A stretch of 64,000 nt of DNA, taken from contig OX359200.1 of the NCBI GenBank assembly GCA_947172415.1, forward strand, positions 4,590,501 to 4,654,500, read 5' to 3'. Both the position numbers and the translations under genes were made by a program. Positions within the stretch are counted from its first letter, which is position 1; each line of letters starts with the position of its first letter. Positions 10,186-21,919 of this stretch are shown here, one piece after another. The notes below the pieces were generated by a model, which ran no database searches, was not told the origin of the DNA, and worked only from the letters and a program-made list of their open reading frames with translations. The DNA comes from Chondrosia reniformis. Its lineage: Eukaryota > Porifera > Demospongiae > Chondrillida > Chondrillidae.

Positions 10186-13100
10186 TTAAAATACATGATA
10201 TTTGAGGGTTACAAAGATTCTGTTACCGAAGGGCTTTCTACATAAAAGGGGGTGGTAATCACGGAGCTGTTCATAACGGTACACAAGAGTCTGATTGTCG
10301 TGGAAAGCCTCATAAGCATGAAAATGATGGTTAAAAGAGATTGTGATCAGGGGAGAAATAATGAATAAACATTCTAGGTGGGGGGTAATAATAAATTCTG
10401 TGATTGTCCCAAAAATAGGTGTGTCATCTTCAATATTGTAAATGATAACTTGCCCCCTTGTGTAAGTAGTGCCGTTGATTACACTGGATCGTACCCTGCA
10501 TGTTGAAAATAGTATAGTTAATGCTACTGAACTGTAGTGATCATGCCAAGAGATGACTGTGGAAAGTTGCTGTCAACACTTGTTTATATATGCAGTGGTC
10601 TGGGCCATAATTGTAAGTGACTCACCTATGGACAGTCGAGTCATCATCTAGCTCCGGTGCAGCCCTCAGGACTACTTCCTTGTAGTCCAGTTGTTGAACT
10701 TCCACTTGATTTCCTATAGAATTAAACAGTAAGACTGAGTCAACTTACATTTGTACATCATGGAAGGAAAATGGGTGACTATAGCTAGGAGATGCAGAGC
10801 TTGGCAACTATAAACCTTCCTCTGACCCCCTTTCAAGAAGTACATTCACGTAATAGCTGCCATAACAAAACAATTACCTGTAGGATAAGTTGGGCTGCTT
10901 CGTAGGTATGTTGTTGCATCTGCCATGTTGTAGCACATGTACAGTTGGTGATGCTCAGCAAGGGTTTTTGGGATGTTCTTGAAATTTCCAAGCACACGCG
11001 CCAAGTGCTTAAAATAGCTATGCTTGGCTTCATATCGCATGCACCACATGCGGGAAAGAGGGCCACACCTGCAAAATAGCAACAGCAACTAAATTAAAGA
11101 ACATATGACATACAGATACAGTACAATGTCATGCCATTAGCACCATACATACCGTTTCATCCATGATGACAGATGTACCATATAATGCATCTTGGGGATC
11201 AGGCGCCTCTCAGGATACAGGTCTCGGAACTCTGTCAAGAAGTCCTCCACCAGCATTGCAACATAATCAGCTTTGTCCGCAGTAGTAACAGGGGCAAAGA
11301 CATAGTCCATGATGCTTAGTAGCATCAAGAAGTTTTCCCAGAATAAATCCCCTTCAGGGATATTGTGTCCGATCAGAAGGGGCAAGAAGCGTCCCAAACA
11401 CCACATCTGGGATGCTAAATGTAAGCATACATACGTGGATACATTTGGAGTCATCTTGTACATTATTACATTAATTATGTTATTACATGGATTAACTATT
11501 TAAAGTTTGTACGGGAAACATACCTGATTGCTTTAGGTGACCATCCACTTGTACAGATGTTGATGCAAGTGCTGTTGGTTTGTTCTTGACCTCTGAAGGT
11601 CCATACTTGAAGGAGGCTATACGAGTGTTCAGAAGTTCCAAGGAAAGCATCTTCTCTTCACGGATAAAGTGGATAAGTAAGTGGCGCATGCAGAGCTCGA
11701 GCGATCCCTCCAGAATATCGTGCATGATATCTGGGACGAGGCCATCTGTCACATGAAAGTAACGGCACGAGTTCAATACGGAATTGCACACAATGCCATA
11801 TGTAGTTGCAATGTGATCCTGAAGTGGTCCTCCTAGTCCATTGCAGTGGGTATCATACAAATCTTGTGTACGTAGCTGGAAAGCATTTTCGGTAAACTGC
11901 ACAAAGAATACATGAGCAAAGTCACACTAATGTGCAGCTATTTACAAATGATTTCAATAATGTATAATACCTTTGTTTGCATGTCTTCGTCCACTGCCAT
12001 GCAGTACTGACATTTCTGAAATGCTGAAGCTAGGGCCTTGAAACCTCCAATACTCCATGAAGCGAGGTTGTCTGCTGATACAACAGTCAATGTGCCCCGA
12101 AAAGCCATTGGCATGCCATCAAACTGGAACTGAACCCCATCCTCCTTCATGAAAAACAACTTTATTAAAGCAGTGAGTGCCATATCATGTACAGAATACA
12201 GTACTACCAAGCACACCACACCACTATTCAAAGCTACTGCTAACTTTAACTTCGAATGGTAAATCAATATATATAATTACATTCATGAGCATGATTGACC
12301 TTTTCAAGTTCTTGTATGGCTTCAACAATTGGTTGTAAAATCCTCTCAATGCCATACTTAACAATGAATGCATGCTTAACAGCACAGAGGAGTTGAATGC
12401 TCTTCAATGAAGACCTGAGTTTTGGGTGAAGGTTGCCAAGGACATAGTATACCAATCCTGAAGGAAAAAGTTGAACATGCAGATATGCATGGTGAGAAGA
12501 CGTGATTATATAACTATATACAGTGAATGCAGCAGGTAAACCCACCTTTTACAAGCTAACATAAAGTACATAACTAGGTGGTTAGTCTTGTCAGGTATAC
12601 ATATATTGTAGGTAGCCATTTTGGTCAGGAAAAACAAAAAAAAAAGTCGTTATTGCCCAGGTAACTCAAAGTAGGTTAGTGTAAATTAATGAGTGCGACA
12701 AGAATAATGGTAGAGCTTCGTTTTTCTTACCTAACTTGTGTTTCTTTGCCTTGCTGCCAATAGGGTTGCACACCTCGGCCTCATCATAATAGAGTTGTAT
12801 CTGAAGAGCACAGGGGTTGTCTCGGAAGAGGTCAGAGCAGAGGAAGAGTCTGCCATCACAATAATCTCCTAGCCTGTTGCCTGGTAGACTGTGAGAGTTC
12901 ATCACCTATATTGTAGGACCAAACAGTACATGAAATTTAAGAATCATGCAAATTACAATAAATGAATAATACCTTTTTTATGTATACAAACTTTATAAAT
13001 AGTGCAGATTGTAATTTTATGTTATTTTGTACTTTATAGTTACATAGTTATATTTATCTATAATATAATACATCTATATAACCATACCTGCTCTCGAACA

Positions 13101-14121
13101 ATGTCTGTTTGCAATAAGCACTGAAGCGATTCGAGAAGTGGAACCTCATAGCAGCAATCTGACTTTTCAATTAGCTTTCCATTCTCCTCTTCATAGTGGC
13201 GTCCAAGAACACGTTCTTCAGGCTCCTATACAAAACATATTTATGAAGCAGCTGCTACACATACACACAGCTAGTACAGTCAATATAATATGGTAACGAG
13301 CTATAAACTAAAATTAAATAATAAATATAAACTTCTACTATATTTGTATACATTCACCTAGTATATATACACAGATGCATGCATGTGATAATTGGAAATA
13401 AGCAAGCATGCACCACAATACTGTATACATTATTATATAGCTGTTGGAAATATGCAGAACTCGCCAGGAGGTGAAAGTTTTCCTTAAAGTACTTGTGCTG
13501 CATGTACTGTGTTCCAAGACCATCAAAGGGTGATGAGTCATGAAAGCATTCAAGCACTTCATCCAGGTTCCCATCATGCAAATGTTTCTGCATCTTATCC
13601 TGCATCCGAAAATTATATAATACAGATAAAATACACACACAAACACACACCAGCCAATATTGAAGCTAACCTTCATTGTCTCCATGGCATCTTTCCAGAG
13701 CCCCTGTATATCCTGTACCATGCCGTTGAGAGCTGTCTGTGTTACATTTCTCTCTTCTCGAGTTTTCAGAAGAAACAAAGCTACTGATCTCTTTGGGTCA
13801 TAGTCTTCACCTGTCCTCATTGTTCCCCCCTCTTCTACTGTCGCAACGTCGTGTGCATCTGCACTCTCTGTATCCCCATTTTGGCTCCTAATGCCAGTGA
13901 TACGGTCTTCGGCTTGGGTAGACTCAGGTCCAAGCACTTCTCTGCATGTGCTTTCGGTACACGTGGGAACGAAATGACTCGTAGTTCTTGTATACTTCTG
14001 GGCAAGAGTCAATTCCACATGGTATTGACAGTCCAGGGTCAAAGCGATGGTTACCCATGTGTCGAAGGACTGCAGAAAAGCTCTGACCAGCGAACGAATT
14101 GCAAATATTACAGACAAACAT
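10186..14121 (-). CDS. C2H2 zinc-finger plus CACTA-like transposase (about 818 aa)
   Basis: Exons (5' to 3'): 14121-13671, 13599-13465, 13225-13088, 12905-12731, 12457-12300, 12144-11971, 11897-11524, 11414-11153, 11068-10878, 10713-10626, 10495-10186. Exons from the second onward keep one phase to a TAA stop. The N-terminus has two C2H2 fingers (CNICNSFAGQSFSAVLRH, CGIDSCPEVYKNYESFRSH). The body has NPIGSKAKKHKLG, FQKCQYCMA, LVPDIMHDILEGSLELCMRH, MHYMVHLSSWMKR, MRYEAKHSYFKHLA and NFKNIPKTLAEHHQ. This layout (D-x-MH, then H-x-VHL, then a GP-x-x-R-W segment) resembles TNP2-type CACTA transposases and a multicopy family in fish and cnidarians. It presumably cuts and pastes this element. A one-base frameshift separates the fingers from the body near 13950, and the second intron would need a GC donor, so this copy may be disabled. 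Confidence 0.7.
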
Positions 14122-14222
14122 AACTGGGCTAGCTATGAGCCAACAGCAGAATACGTAAGCGCGCCAGTTGCGCGCGTCAGGCGTTGTTATAGGAACGGAC
14201 GGTAAAACTGCAGAGAGAAGCC
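14122..14222. promoter_or_regulatory. Shared divergent promoter region of the transposon genes
   Basis: The two start codons point away from each other across only about 100 bp, so both genes must be driven from this stretch or from within each other's first exon. It contains ttgcgcgcgtcaggcg, a GC-rich island in AT-rich DNA. No TATA box is clear. Confidence 0.45.
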
Positions 14223-15876
14223 ATGGAATTTGCAAAGAAGTCGGTAGATGAGCTAGGAGAGTGGCTCTTGGCAGAGAAGTTTTCGGAGAACACTGTTAGT
14301 GTCTTCAAAAGTACGTAGCTAAACTAGTAAGTCTGCATTTGGTACGTAGCTAGCTCAATACAAACAACAAGAGTATAAGTGGCATAATAATTGAATTTTA
14401 CAGTATTAAGTCGCCGTAATATGAATATGTAACTTTCTAAACTTACTAAAGCAAGTGTCACAGCATCGCACGCCGCCTATAATAAGTTAAAATGACTAAA
14501 TAATCCTTTATTTAATATCAATTTTCTCGTTCTTGTGCATGGCGCCGCATATACCGTATAAATAAATGGAAACCTATTCAAACTAATAATTTTCGTCAAT
14601 GAATAAAGCGTTTCTACATTGAGGACATCTCTCGGCGAATAGCATCCCCTCCAGTGCGTACAGGCGAGTTTATTTCGTCAAAAACGTCACTTTGAGGTAA
14701 ACACTCAAACATTTGTTTATAGATAAACAAATGGTCATACAATATTGTTTATAATAAACACATTGACCTTACCTATGCATCTCTGCCCTACAGATGGCTT
14801 GAAAAAGTATCATTCAAAGAAAAACTTAAGATAAACTTCCCGTTTCTTTGAGACGGCCATTTTTAATTACTACTTCTACTGTGTAATATTGATTCTTTGC
14901 AGAAAATGAGGTAGATGGAGAAGGATTTCTTCTGCTCACAGAGGGACAGATACAGTCCATGGTCAAAGCAATTGGAGCTCAGAACAAACTCATATCCCGC
15001 GTCAAGTATCTAGTTGCCTCAAGTCGTGACGTAAGTATATATTATATAGCTGTAATTATAATACCGAAACATTAGAAATATTGCTTTACCACATTGCTTA
15101 GGACTTACTGAATGATCTGCCCGAAAAGCTTCCTGATGGTGAGCTCTAAAATATACTGAACCATGTACATGCATGCATGCAATCATTGGTAATTCTATAA
15201 GTGCATGCATGAATGCACATACACATACAACCTATTGTTTTGACTTTGTTCTCTCTCCTATACAACAGATGGCCAGAGCGTACTTGCCTTCTGCTGCCTA
15301 TACTACCTTCTGCCGGACACAAGGGCAAAACCCGACCAAACACGGGTGATCACTATAATCGAGGTAAGCATCGTGTTTACCTGCATACCCATTATCTTCA
15401 CAAAAAATTACCAAGTAATAGCACGATTACAACATTATACAGAATGATGTGTTCAGATCAGATTAACTAGCACAATCTATATACATCTTTAATTTATATA
15501 GTATATGCACTTGTGTTCTCACTTGTGTGACATGGTGTATTATACATGTATATTTGCCATAATTTGGTTCTCTTCATAGGATGGTGATAGTGTGAAGGAG
15601 GCGGTTACAAAGGTGCCCACTGCCCAACCATGCATTATCGTACGGGGATCTTTGGATGCAATCAAGGAAGCAGTTCTGATAGTGGAGAAACAAGTCATTG
15701 CAACCATATCAGCGAAGGAAGTACCCCTGGTTCTGCTGAGTGCGTTTTACGCGTACAATATGCATTACACAGAAGGTTGTACAAATTTGTACACCTTCTT
15801 TGAAATCATTTTTTTCAAGCATAAAAAGCCAGCAAAGAAGACCAGACTCACTGCTCTTCTTGCCAGTCTTGCATAA
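14223..15876 (+). CDS. SAM-domain accessory protein of the transposon (214 aa)
   Basis: Five exons: 14223-14310, 14903-15030, 15102-15138, 15269-15363, 15580-15876; they join in phase with a total divisible by three. Residues 1-70 form a sterile alpha motif (VDELGEWLLAEKFSENTV, then FLLLTEGQIQSMV and the last helix ISRVKYLVASS), a protein-protein interaction fold. The C-terminal half (QPCIIVRGSLDAIKEAV, VLLSAFYAYNMHYTEGCTN, PAKKTRLTALLASL) resembles the tail of multicopy SAM-bearing proteins in fish and invertebrate genomes whose function I do not know. It starts head-to-head with the transposase inside the same terminal repeats, so a helper role (oligomer formation or DNA-end bridging) is inferred. 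All exons are open and it looks intact. Confidence 0.75.
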
Positions 15877-16084
15877 ACACATCCTTTTTTGAGACGTTAT
15901 GTACATAATCATGTACACTGTTTTATTCATCATTTTTTCAGTAGCAGCATGCATGCCTTATTATATACCTTTAAACCATCAATTTTTTGCCTTATTTTCA
16001 ATATTGTATGAATTACAAACTATTATATGTTGTACTATTATTATATCAGTATTATGTATAATAATTATTATAATAACAGCTGAG
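15877..16084. other. Right non-coding arm of the transposon
   Basis: Very AT-rich sequence between the SAM gene stop and the subterminal repeats. An aataaa-type polyadenylation signal is not obvious. Nothing else was seen. Confidence 0.5.
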
Positions 16085-16235
16085 AAAGTGATTCACACCT
16101 ATGTAGTGAACTTCACTAATACAAAAGTAGTGAAGCTAATAGTTGGTGATCATCACCACCCAAACTGTAGTGAGCCCTGTGGCAAGGTTTTCACTACTTT
16201 TTGTTAGTGATCTTCACCACTTAGTTTTTACAGTG
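16085..16235. repeat. Right terminal and subterminal repeats of the transposon
   Basis: tagtgaacttcacta, agtagtgaagct, ttggtgatcatcaccacc, ttttcactac and gttagtgatcttcaccac precede the tip tttttacagtg. The words match those at the left end in inverse order. Confidence 0.75.
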
Positions 16236-16720
16236 TAAAGCTTCCTGAACGCCGCCATTTGCAAAAACGATGTATTGACGTATAAATTAAGTGTTACAAT
16301 ACGTAGTAGCGTATGAACCCGTATTATATATATAGATATCTAGATATATATATATATATTAATCAGTATTTTAAACAGTACAAGACTTTAGTCACACTGT
16401 TGCAGGCTTTGAAATTCTCAACTACTGCATAGAGAGTAGTAGTTGATACAGATCATCCAATTGCAAGGTAGAACACATGACCTACCAATTACCTTTTCAC
16501 ACCTTAGTATAGACTAAAGATGATGCATCTGCATGCCATATATCAACAAAGGTTCCAGTCTTAAAGGGGTCTCAGCTAATAACCACAGCAGATTTGATTT
16601 GCCTGGTGAGGGAGCTAAGAATACCGACGGTTGGTTGCATCCATTCGCATAATCAACAGGGTTAGAGACCATTTTGTAACTTGTACACAAGGGACATAAT
16701 ATGACATACGTATATAAAGG
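16236..16720. repeat. Remainder of family C copy, then repeat family D
   Basis: 16236-16270 completes the interrupted family C copy. From about 16380, acaagactttagtcacactg, accttttcacaccttagtat, gatgatgcatctgcatgcca and agcagatttgatttgcct match 18120-18440 and, inverted, 43190-43360. No coding. Confidence 0.6.
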
Positions 16721-16723
16721 CCT

Positions 16724-16945
16724 TGCTTAATGCCCCTCCAGTCTCCTCCCTTGGTCTGCGAATGTCCAACGAAACTATTCGCATAGCTGTGGGCCTACGG
16801 GTGGGAGCTGCCATCTGTCATCCTCACAGCTGTGGGTTTTGTGGCAGGGAGGTCGACCAGCTTGGCCATCATGGTTTATCATGCAGATACAGTCAAGGCC
16901 GCCTTGCTCGACACAATGCGTTGAACAGCGTCATCCAGACTGGGA
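16724..16945 (+). pseudogene. Non-LTR retrotransposon C-terminal fragment
   Basis: About 70 codons read APPVSSLGLRMSNETIRIAV and then a cysteine/histidine motif (CGFCGREVDQLGHHGLSC) followed by RYSQGRLARHNALNSVI. This is the characteristic end of the ORF2 protein of a widespread animal LINE type. Only the tail is present, inserted at the edge of a family D repeat. Confidence 0.7.
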
Positions 16946-17031
16946 ATGCCATCTCACTACTATATAGTGTTGGGCTCCCTTGGGCTCACCCCTTGACTTG
17001 GACTTTCTGTATTTTTGATTTCTGATGTTAG

Positions 17032-17036
<5 letters not shown>

Positions 17037-17088
<52 letters not shown>

Positions 17089-17102
17089 TAATAATAATAA
17101 TA
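17037..17102. repeat. (AAT)n microsatellite
   Basis: Nearly perfect trinucleotide array with one interruption (aacaat), perhaps grown from the 3' tail of the LINE fragment just before it. Confidence 0.9.
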
Positions 17103-18000
17103 GTAATTGCCGAGCCAGAAGGCGAGGCAAGTAATCTGGATGCGAGTCTCACCGTGCGTCTGTATATACAGTGCAAGTTACAATATATACTAAGGTAATC
17201 TAAATAAATAAATAAATAAATAATGTAATTAAATAATTCATATGACTTCAAGAAAGGATCTAGAAACAAAATGAGCATATCATCATAAAGTATAGGGTAT
17301 AAAACTCGTTTTAAATTAAGGGATTTCTTATTTAGGCCTCCATTTGTTAGAAAACGGAGGACAAAGTCTGCATATAAAAGGACATAGGACTATAGAAAGC
17401 CTATGGAAAATTTATATTCAAACCATGTGTTATATTAATAAAAATTTTCAATTTGTCAGATAACTGTGAAACCAACATATATCGTGGTATATGTGCATAG
17501 GAAACGTCTGGCGAAGTTTTGCCTAATTAAATGAGCAAAATAATCAAGATAATAATGAAGAATTCAAGGTTACGATTGCACAATCTGATGATGTTTTATG
17601 ATGGTTCTCTAGTGCGTCACGAACACCTCTCGTATGTCGCTCCGTAAACATTTAGTGAATCTTGTGACGTTGCGAAAACGTCACCGCCTCGTTGCTAAAG
17701 AAGATCATCCTTTCAAGAACGGCTATGACAAGTCGGTGCTCTCCTACTAGAAGGAGCTACCGAATAAGCGAGTTGTAGCAAAGGTTAGATAAAGCGTATT
17801 TGTATACATTCCCATTAAGTTTGAGGCAGAATTGTCCCTATATTGATGCAAAAGAAATTCGTTTAGTCGACCGTATTAAAACTTTGGGAATTTAAGCTCT
17901 GTCTTCTCTTCGTATGTTTTTTGTTCATATTTTTACTTGCAATTGTCCATGTGTAGGAATAAGGAGTGTTATATATTATGCATGTTTAAATACAATCAAG
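17103..18000. other. No gene recognised
   Basis: Contains a short (aaat)n run at about 17203-17224 and no frame with recognisable protein similarity. Confidence 0.4.
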
Positions 18001-18512
18001 TACTATACAGTGCAAGTTACACATTTATACACGGATGCAAGTGACTCCCAAGATAATCACACTGAGGTATATAATATAATGCGGATGCAAATGACTCCCA
18101 AAATAATCACAATCAGGTATATTAAACGCTACAAGACTTTAGCCACACTGAAATTCTCAACTGCTGCATACAGAATAATAGTCTACATATCATATAAGGT
18201 TAAACACATGGCCTTCCAATTACCTTTTCACACCTTAGTATAGACTGAAGATGATGCATCTGCATGCCATTATCAGCAAAAATTCCAGTCTCATGCAGGG
18301 GGTCTCAGCCAATAATCACCGCAGATTTGACTTGCCTTGAGTGTGAGCTAGGAGTACCGTTGGTTGCTTGCATGCATTCACATAAACAACAGGGTTAGAG
18401 ACAATTTGGTAACTTGCACACAGGGACATAAAGGCTGGGGCCTTTAATTTATTTCATATACAATGTCCCTTGCATCCGTGTATAAATGTGTAACTTGCAC
18501 TGTGTATAGTAT
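18001..18512. mobile_element. Family D element with inverted ends
   Basis: gtgcaagttacacatttata plus cacggatgcaag at 18009-18040 is repeated inverted at 18466-18502, giving ends of nearly 40 bp with one small gap. The interior matches 16380-16720 and 43190-43360. No protein; a MITE. Confidence 0.65.
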
Positions 18513-19313
18513 TGTATATATATCTATATCCGTAGCATTTACATCGCGACACCTCAGTTGCGCAAGAGGCACGCGGACTCGCGGAGGACTGATTAAGTGT
18601 AACTTCATTGCTTGCAGTGCTCGTCAAAGCCGAAACATCAAATGTGCTGGGTGATTTCTCCATCTGTTTCATGGTCTACTGCAGTAAAGTCCAAAAATTC
18701 ATCATATTACCGCTTTCTACCACCAGTAGCCATTCCAAATCTGCCTGCGGGTAGCTAGCTAGCTAGCTACGTAGCTACTAAAAACCAAGAACCGCTTGAT
18801 AGAACTGGGATACTCGCAGCACTTCGGAACAACTTACTCCGCTTTGTTCACACTAGAGACAGATCACACCTGGTTAGCCACTTGCGCATGCGTATAACTA
18901 GCCAGACGGATTAGCGAAGGAATGTGTAAATAGTTTACGTGTAATTGCCACGAGTGCACAAGGAGCTTATTGCCCCAGTGGCTACACATCGGCTCAGATC
19001 GTTGAGATATCGTTTCACGCTGGGAAGGCTTCCTCGCTGGACCTGTGTTTGTGCGTTGGCCATTTTCTGCCCACGTCCCGGTACGAAAAATCCCTCGTTA
19101 CACGGGCACAAAACGTTCAGCAGCTGTACAGGGGGCGTAGCTGTAGTCATCCTGCTTTGTGCGCTTACTCTGTCTGGAATAGCATTACATATATATGTGT
19201 GCTCTGATCACTCTTCAGGGCTACATATACACTTCAGACTGTCAGACCTCACAGCGAAGCTTCTTCTGCACCTCAGTGTATGCCCTAGTAATAATAATAA
19301 TAATATATAGGTA
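18513..19313. other. No gene recognised
   Basis: Two overlapping antisense frames at 18935-19310 are open for 70-120 codons but resemble nothing known and have no splice context. A repeated gctagctagct run lies at about 18755. Confidence 0.35.
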
Positions 19314-19825
19314 CAGTGGAATCTCGCTTAACGACCACCTTATTATTAAGACCACCTCAAAATTGCAACACATTTTTTTGGTCCCGAGTAATTCTTGTAT
19401 CTCGCGCTGTACTCTAGGTGTTCAGAAAAGCGACCACCTCGGAATTCACTTTTACAGCCACTATTTTCGGACCAATATTATTAAAATAACTGGCAAATAA
19501 CCTCGGTATAATGACCAGGTGTGAAAACAAAGTTCAAGTTCCGGTCGTCACCAATGCTATATCTCATAGAAAACGTTTGTGCAAGCTTTACCTTAGTAAA
19601 AGTACTTTCTATATAAATCCCTTTTACTGGTTCAATGCTCAACGTTAAGGAAAAAAAGCTTATTTTTAAGGTAGGAAACGAAAGCCAGGCCAGCCGAGCA
19701 TCCGCCATTTTGTTGACAGATATTTCCTACGTGTACACTACGTAATAATTTCAGAATTAGGACCACCTCAAAATTAAGACCAAAAATGTGGTCCCACAGG
19801 TGGTCGCATTTGTGAGGTTCCACTG
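19314..19825. mobile_element. Pogo/Tigger-like MITE
   Basis: Ends cagtggaatctcgc and gtgaggttccactg are inverted copies, flanked by TA on each side. Internal words such as aacgaccacctta and aattaagaccaaaaatgtgg repeat in opposite orientation. 19510-19725 matches, inverted, 48838-49020. No transposase. Confidence 0.75.
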
Positions 19826-20102
19826 TATAATATTTTTCCTAATATGAAGCCATACAATGGAATTGGCAAATAAAAACAATATAAGGGGCTGCCCCTAAAA
19901 AGGCTCCACTCTAATAAGCTCTCTGGAAAATGTGAACAAACTATTGGTAACTATACAGGAAATATAAACCATTAATGAACATCTAAACCTTTTTTAGACA
20001 TTTAGGAATACAACCAAATAAATACAATGGCTTAATTTTTTCTTTGATAATCCAGATCAAGTATATAAACGACAGACTAAGGCAGATGTCACAATTCACT
20101 AA

Positions 20103-20971
20103 ATGAACCATTTGCAGTTTTTGGTGGGTGTGTCTGATAAAACTAATGGCAACTACCATTTATATGTCATTCAGAGACATGCATTTTCAGAAAATTTAAA
20201 ACAAGATAAAGAAGTAATTTTAAAAAGGGTAATTCAAGACAGCTGCCTTGCAACTGTGAAATTCCTGAATAAAATAACACATTTTTTGTTTAAAGCTTAT
20301 ATCTAATCTTATAGTGAATTAAAACTGCTTAGATTATTAGAATACAACGTTTCTGATGTATACAGAATTTATGGTACTGGCTTATAACTATGTATAATTT
20401 ATATACATCCATCTTAGGCCCAATTTATACTGACCTATACTGACTACAGCTATCTTAGGCCCAATTTATACTGACCTATATACTGACTACAGCTATAATA
20501 ATGCATGCATGTTAATTGAGTTTGTCATTCTATACTTCTCTCTGTATTTTTTAGTTTAACAAGAAGCTTGCTGTTTGCTTAATGAAGTGTGCCTGTGAAC
20601 AGCTAGACAATGGAAAAATTCCTGCTTTCTTTTATCAAGGATCTTTGAACTTTGTTGTTCATGGTTACAGAAATATTTCTATTGATATTGAAGGCCTTAA
20701 TAGCTCATGGTGGAAACAGGTTGTGAAGGAAGATAACCTTTTGAAGGCTCCTGCGGATTATCAATTTACTGTCGTTATAAAAGCTGATCCCCAAGATGTT
20801 ACAATGATTTGTCTTCCAGATATCGGAGAGCTAGGAGGTGCAGCCAATCAAGAGTACAATATTCCAAAAGAAAGTATTAAACTAGTATGTGCTTTTACTG
20901 CTGAGGATGTCTTTCGTAAACTAGATGGCTATACAAAGCTGGATGGTAATACAGTGACTGGCTTTATTTAA
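20103..20971 (+). CDS. Unrecognised two-exon protein (about 180 aa)
   Basis: Exon 20103-20228 (from an ATG; alternatively entered by splicing at 20118) and exon 20555-20971 have ag/gt borders and join in phase. The first encodes FLVGVSDKTNGNYHLYVIQR; the second is basic then acidic: KKLAVCLMKCACEQLDNGK, a Trp-rich turn (SSWWKQVV) and a globular tail ending TKLDGNTVTGFI. There is no signal peptide or membrane helix. I do not recognise the family. The long open second exon with ordinary codon use suggests a real gene or a late-exon remnant of one; further 5' exons may exist. Its neighbours are all repeats. Confidence 0.45.
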
Positions 20972-21564
20972 CTTGTAAAGTTTAACATGGTGCTGACCAT
21001 TTTGAATATGTAAAAAACACTGCTTTTTGTTATTTTTGATTCTAGGCTTGCATGTGTAGCTTATATTACTTTCCAATATTCACATTCCTGAACTTCATAA
21101 TGTTTGATAAAGGACAGAAGGGCATCCATTCAATATGTGGGCTGTCGTTGCTTTAGGCCAAGAGCATATATATATATACGTGGCATCATTTGTTTGTATT
21201 CGCCACCTGCAAAGGTTAAGTGGAGTCGGACCCTGCTTTAGGTATGAAGCTTAGCTATACCCTGCAGATAGTCCTGTTTGGATTCTTTTCCAAACATTGC
21301 AGTCAGCTTTCATGCAATGATTGAACAGATAGTGTTTCCAGATGGGGTGTCCCAGTGAGAAGTACCTGTATATACTTTAATCTTGGATAGCCTTTTTAGT
21401 AGCTTTATAATAGTGTTTTTGAGTCACTTTTGTAGGTGGGGCATACATTGACAGATACATTATATTTGCCCTGAAGAAAACAGACCCAGCCAGTAACTAG
21501 AATATTATAATAATAATCCGAGAGATTTGCAAATATAAAGTTGAATAAAAACATTCAAAAATGA
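20972..21564. other. No gene recognised
   Basis: Presumed 3' flank of the preceding gene. No frame or repeat could be assigned. Confidence 0.35.
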
Positions 21565-21890
21565 AGTTAAAAGTAGGGATGGCACTAAAACCGTGACTGG
21601 CATATCTAGAAAAAGTTACGAAACAAGAAAGTGATCGTATGGTAAGGCTAACATTGCAAGTGGCATACTGAAACTTAACTATATATACACATCACTTCTA
21701 TGTTTGGGTGCATCATCATGAATATATATATATATAGGGATCGATGCGCCAAAAATAGAAGTGATGTGTGTATACGTAGTTAAGTTTCAGTATGCCACTT
21801 CTGCAATGTTAAGTTAGCCTTACCATATGATCACTTTCTTGTTTCGTTACTTTTTCTAGATGTGCCAATCACTGTTATATGCCATCCCTA
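21565..21890. repeat. MITE family A, full-length palindromic copy
   Basis: Left arm agtagggatggca ... aacttaact ... cacttctatgtttgg is mirrored by atagaagtgatgtgt ... gttaagtttcagtatgcc ... tgccatccct. Arms are about 150 bp and imperfect. It stands directly next to a family B copy. Confidence 0.7.
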
Positions 21891-21919
21891 ATGTTTTTGT
21901 ATACAGAGAATTTGAAACT

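Larger units (their letters stand above)
8777..16235. mobile_element. Complete CACTG-terminated DNA transposon with two divergent genes
   Basis: The left end is cactgtaaaaacactgtggt. The inverse of the right end is cactgtaaaaactaagtggt. Both are followed by tgaa-atcacta words. The flanks are TA on each side, and the uninterrupted copy of the target near 2401 has a single TA, so the limits and the 2 bp target duplication are seen directly. Inside are a C2H2 plus CACTA-like transposase on the minus strand (10186-14121) and a SAM-domain gene on the plus strand (14223-15876), starting about 100 bp apart. The CACTG ends and the transposase resemble the EnSpm/CACTA group; that group usually duplicates 2-3 bp. 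Length 7,459 bp. Confidence 0.85.

Noticed and set aside
11524..12457. Transposase exons as an unrelated single-copy host gene
   Set aside because: They lie inside proven terminal repeats with a target duplication, so a transposon origin is the better explanation.
14903..15030. SAM exon as part of an Ets or Eph-type regulator
   Set aside because: No ETS, kinase or receptor exons nearby; the following exons give a different C-terminal domain and a stop.
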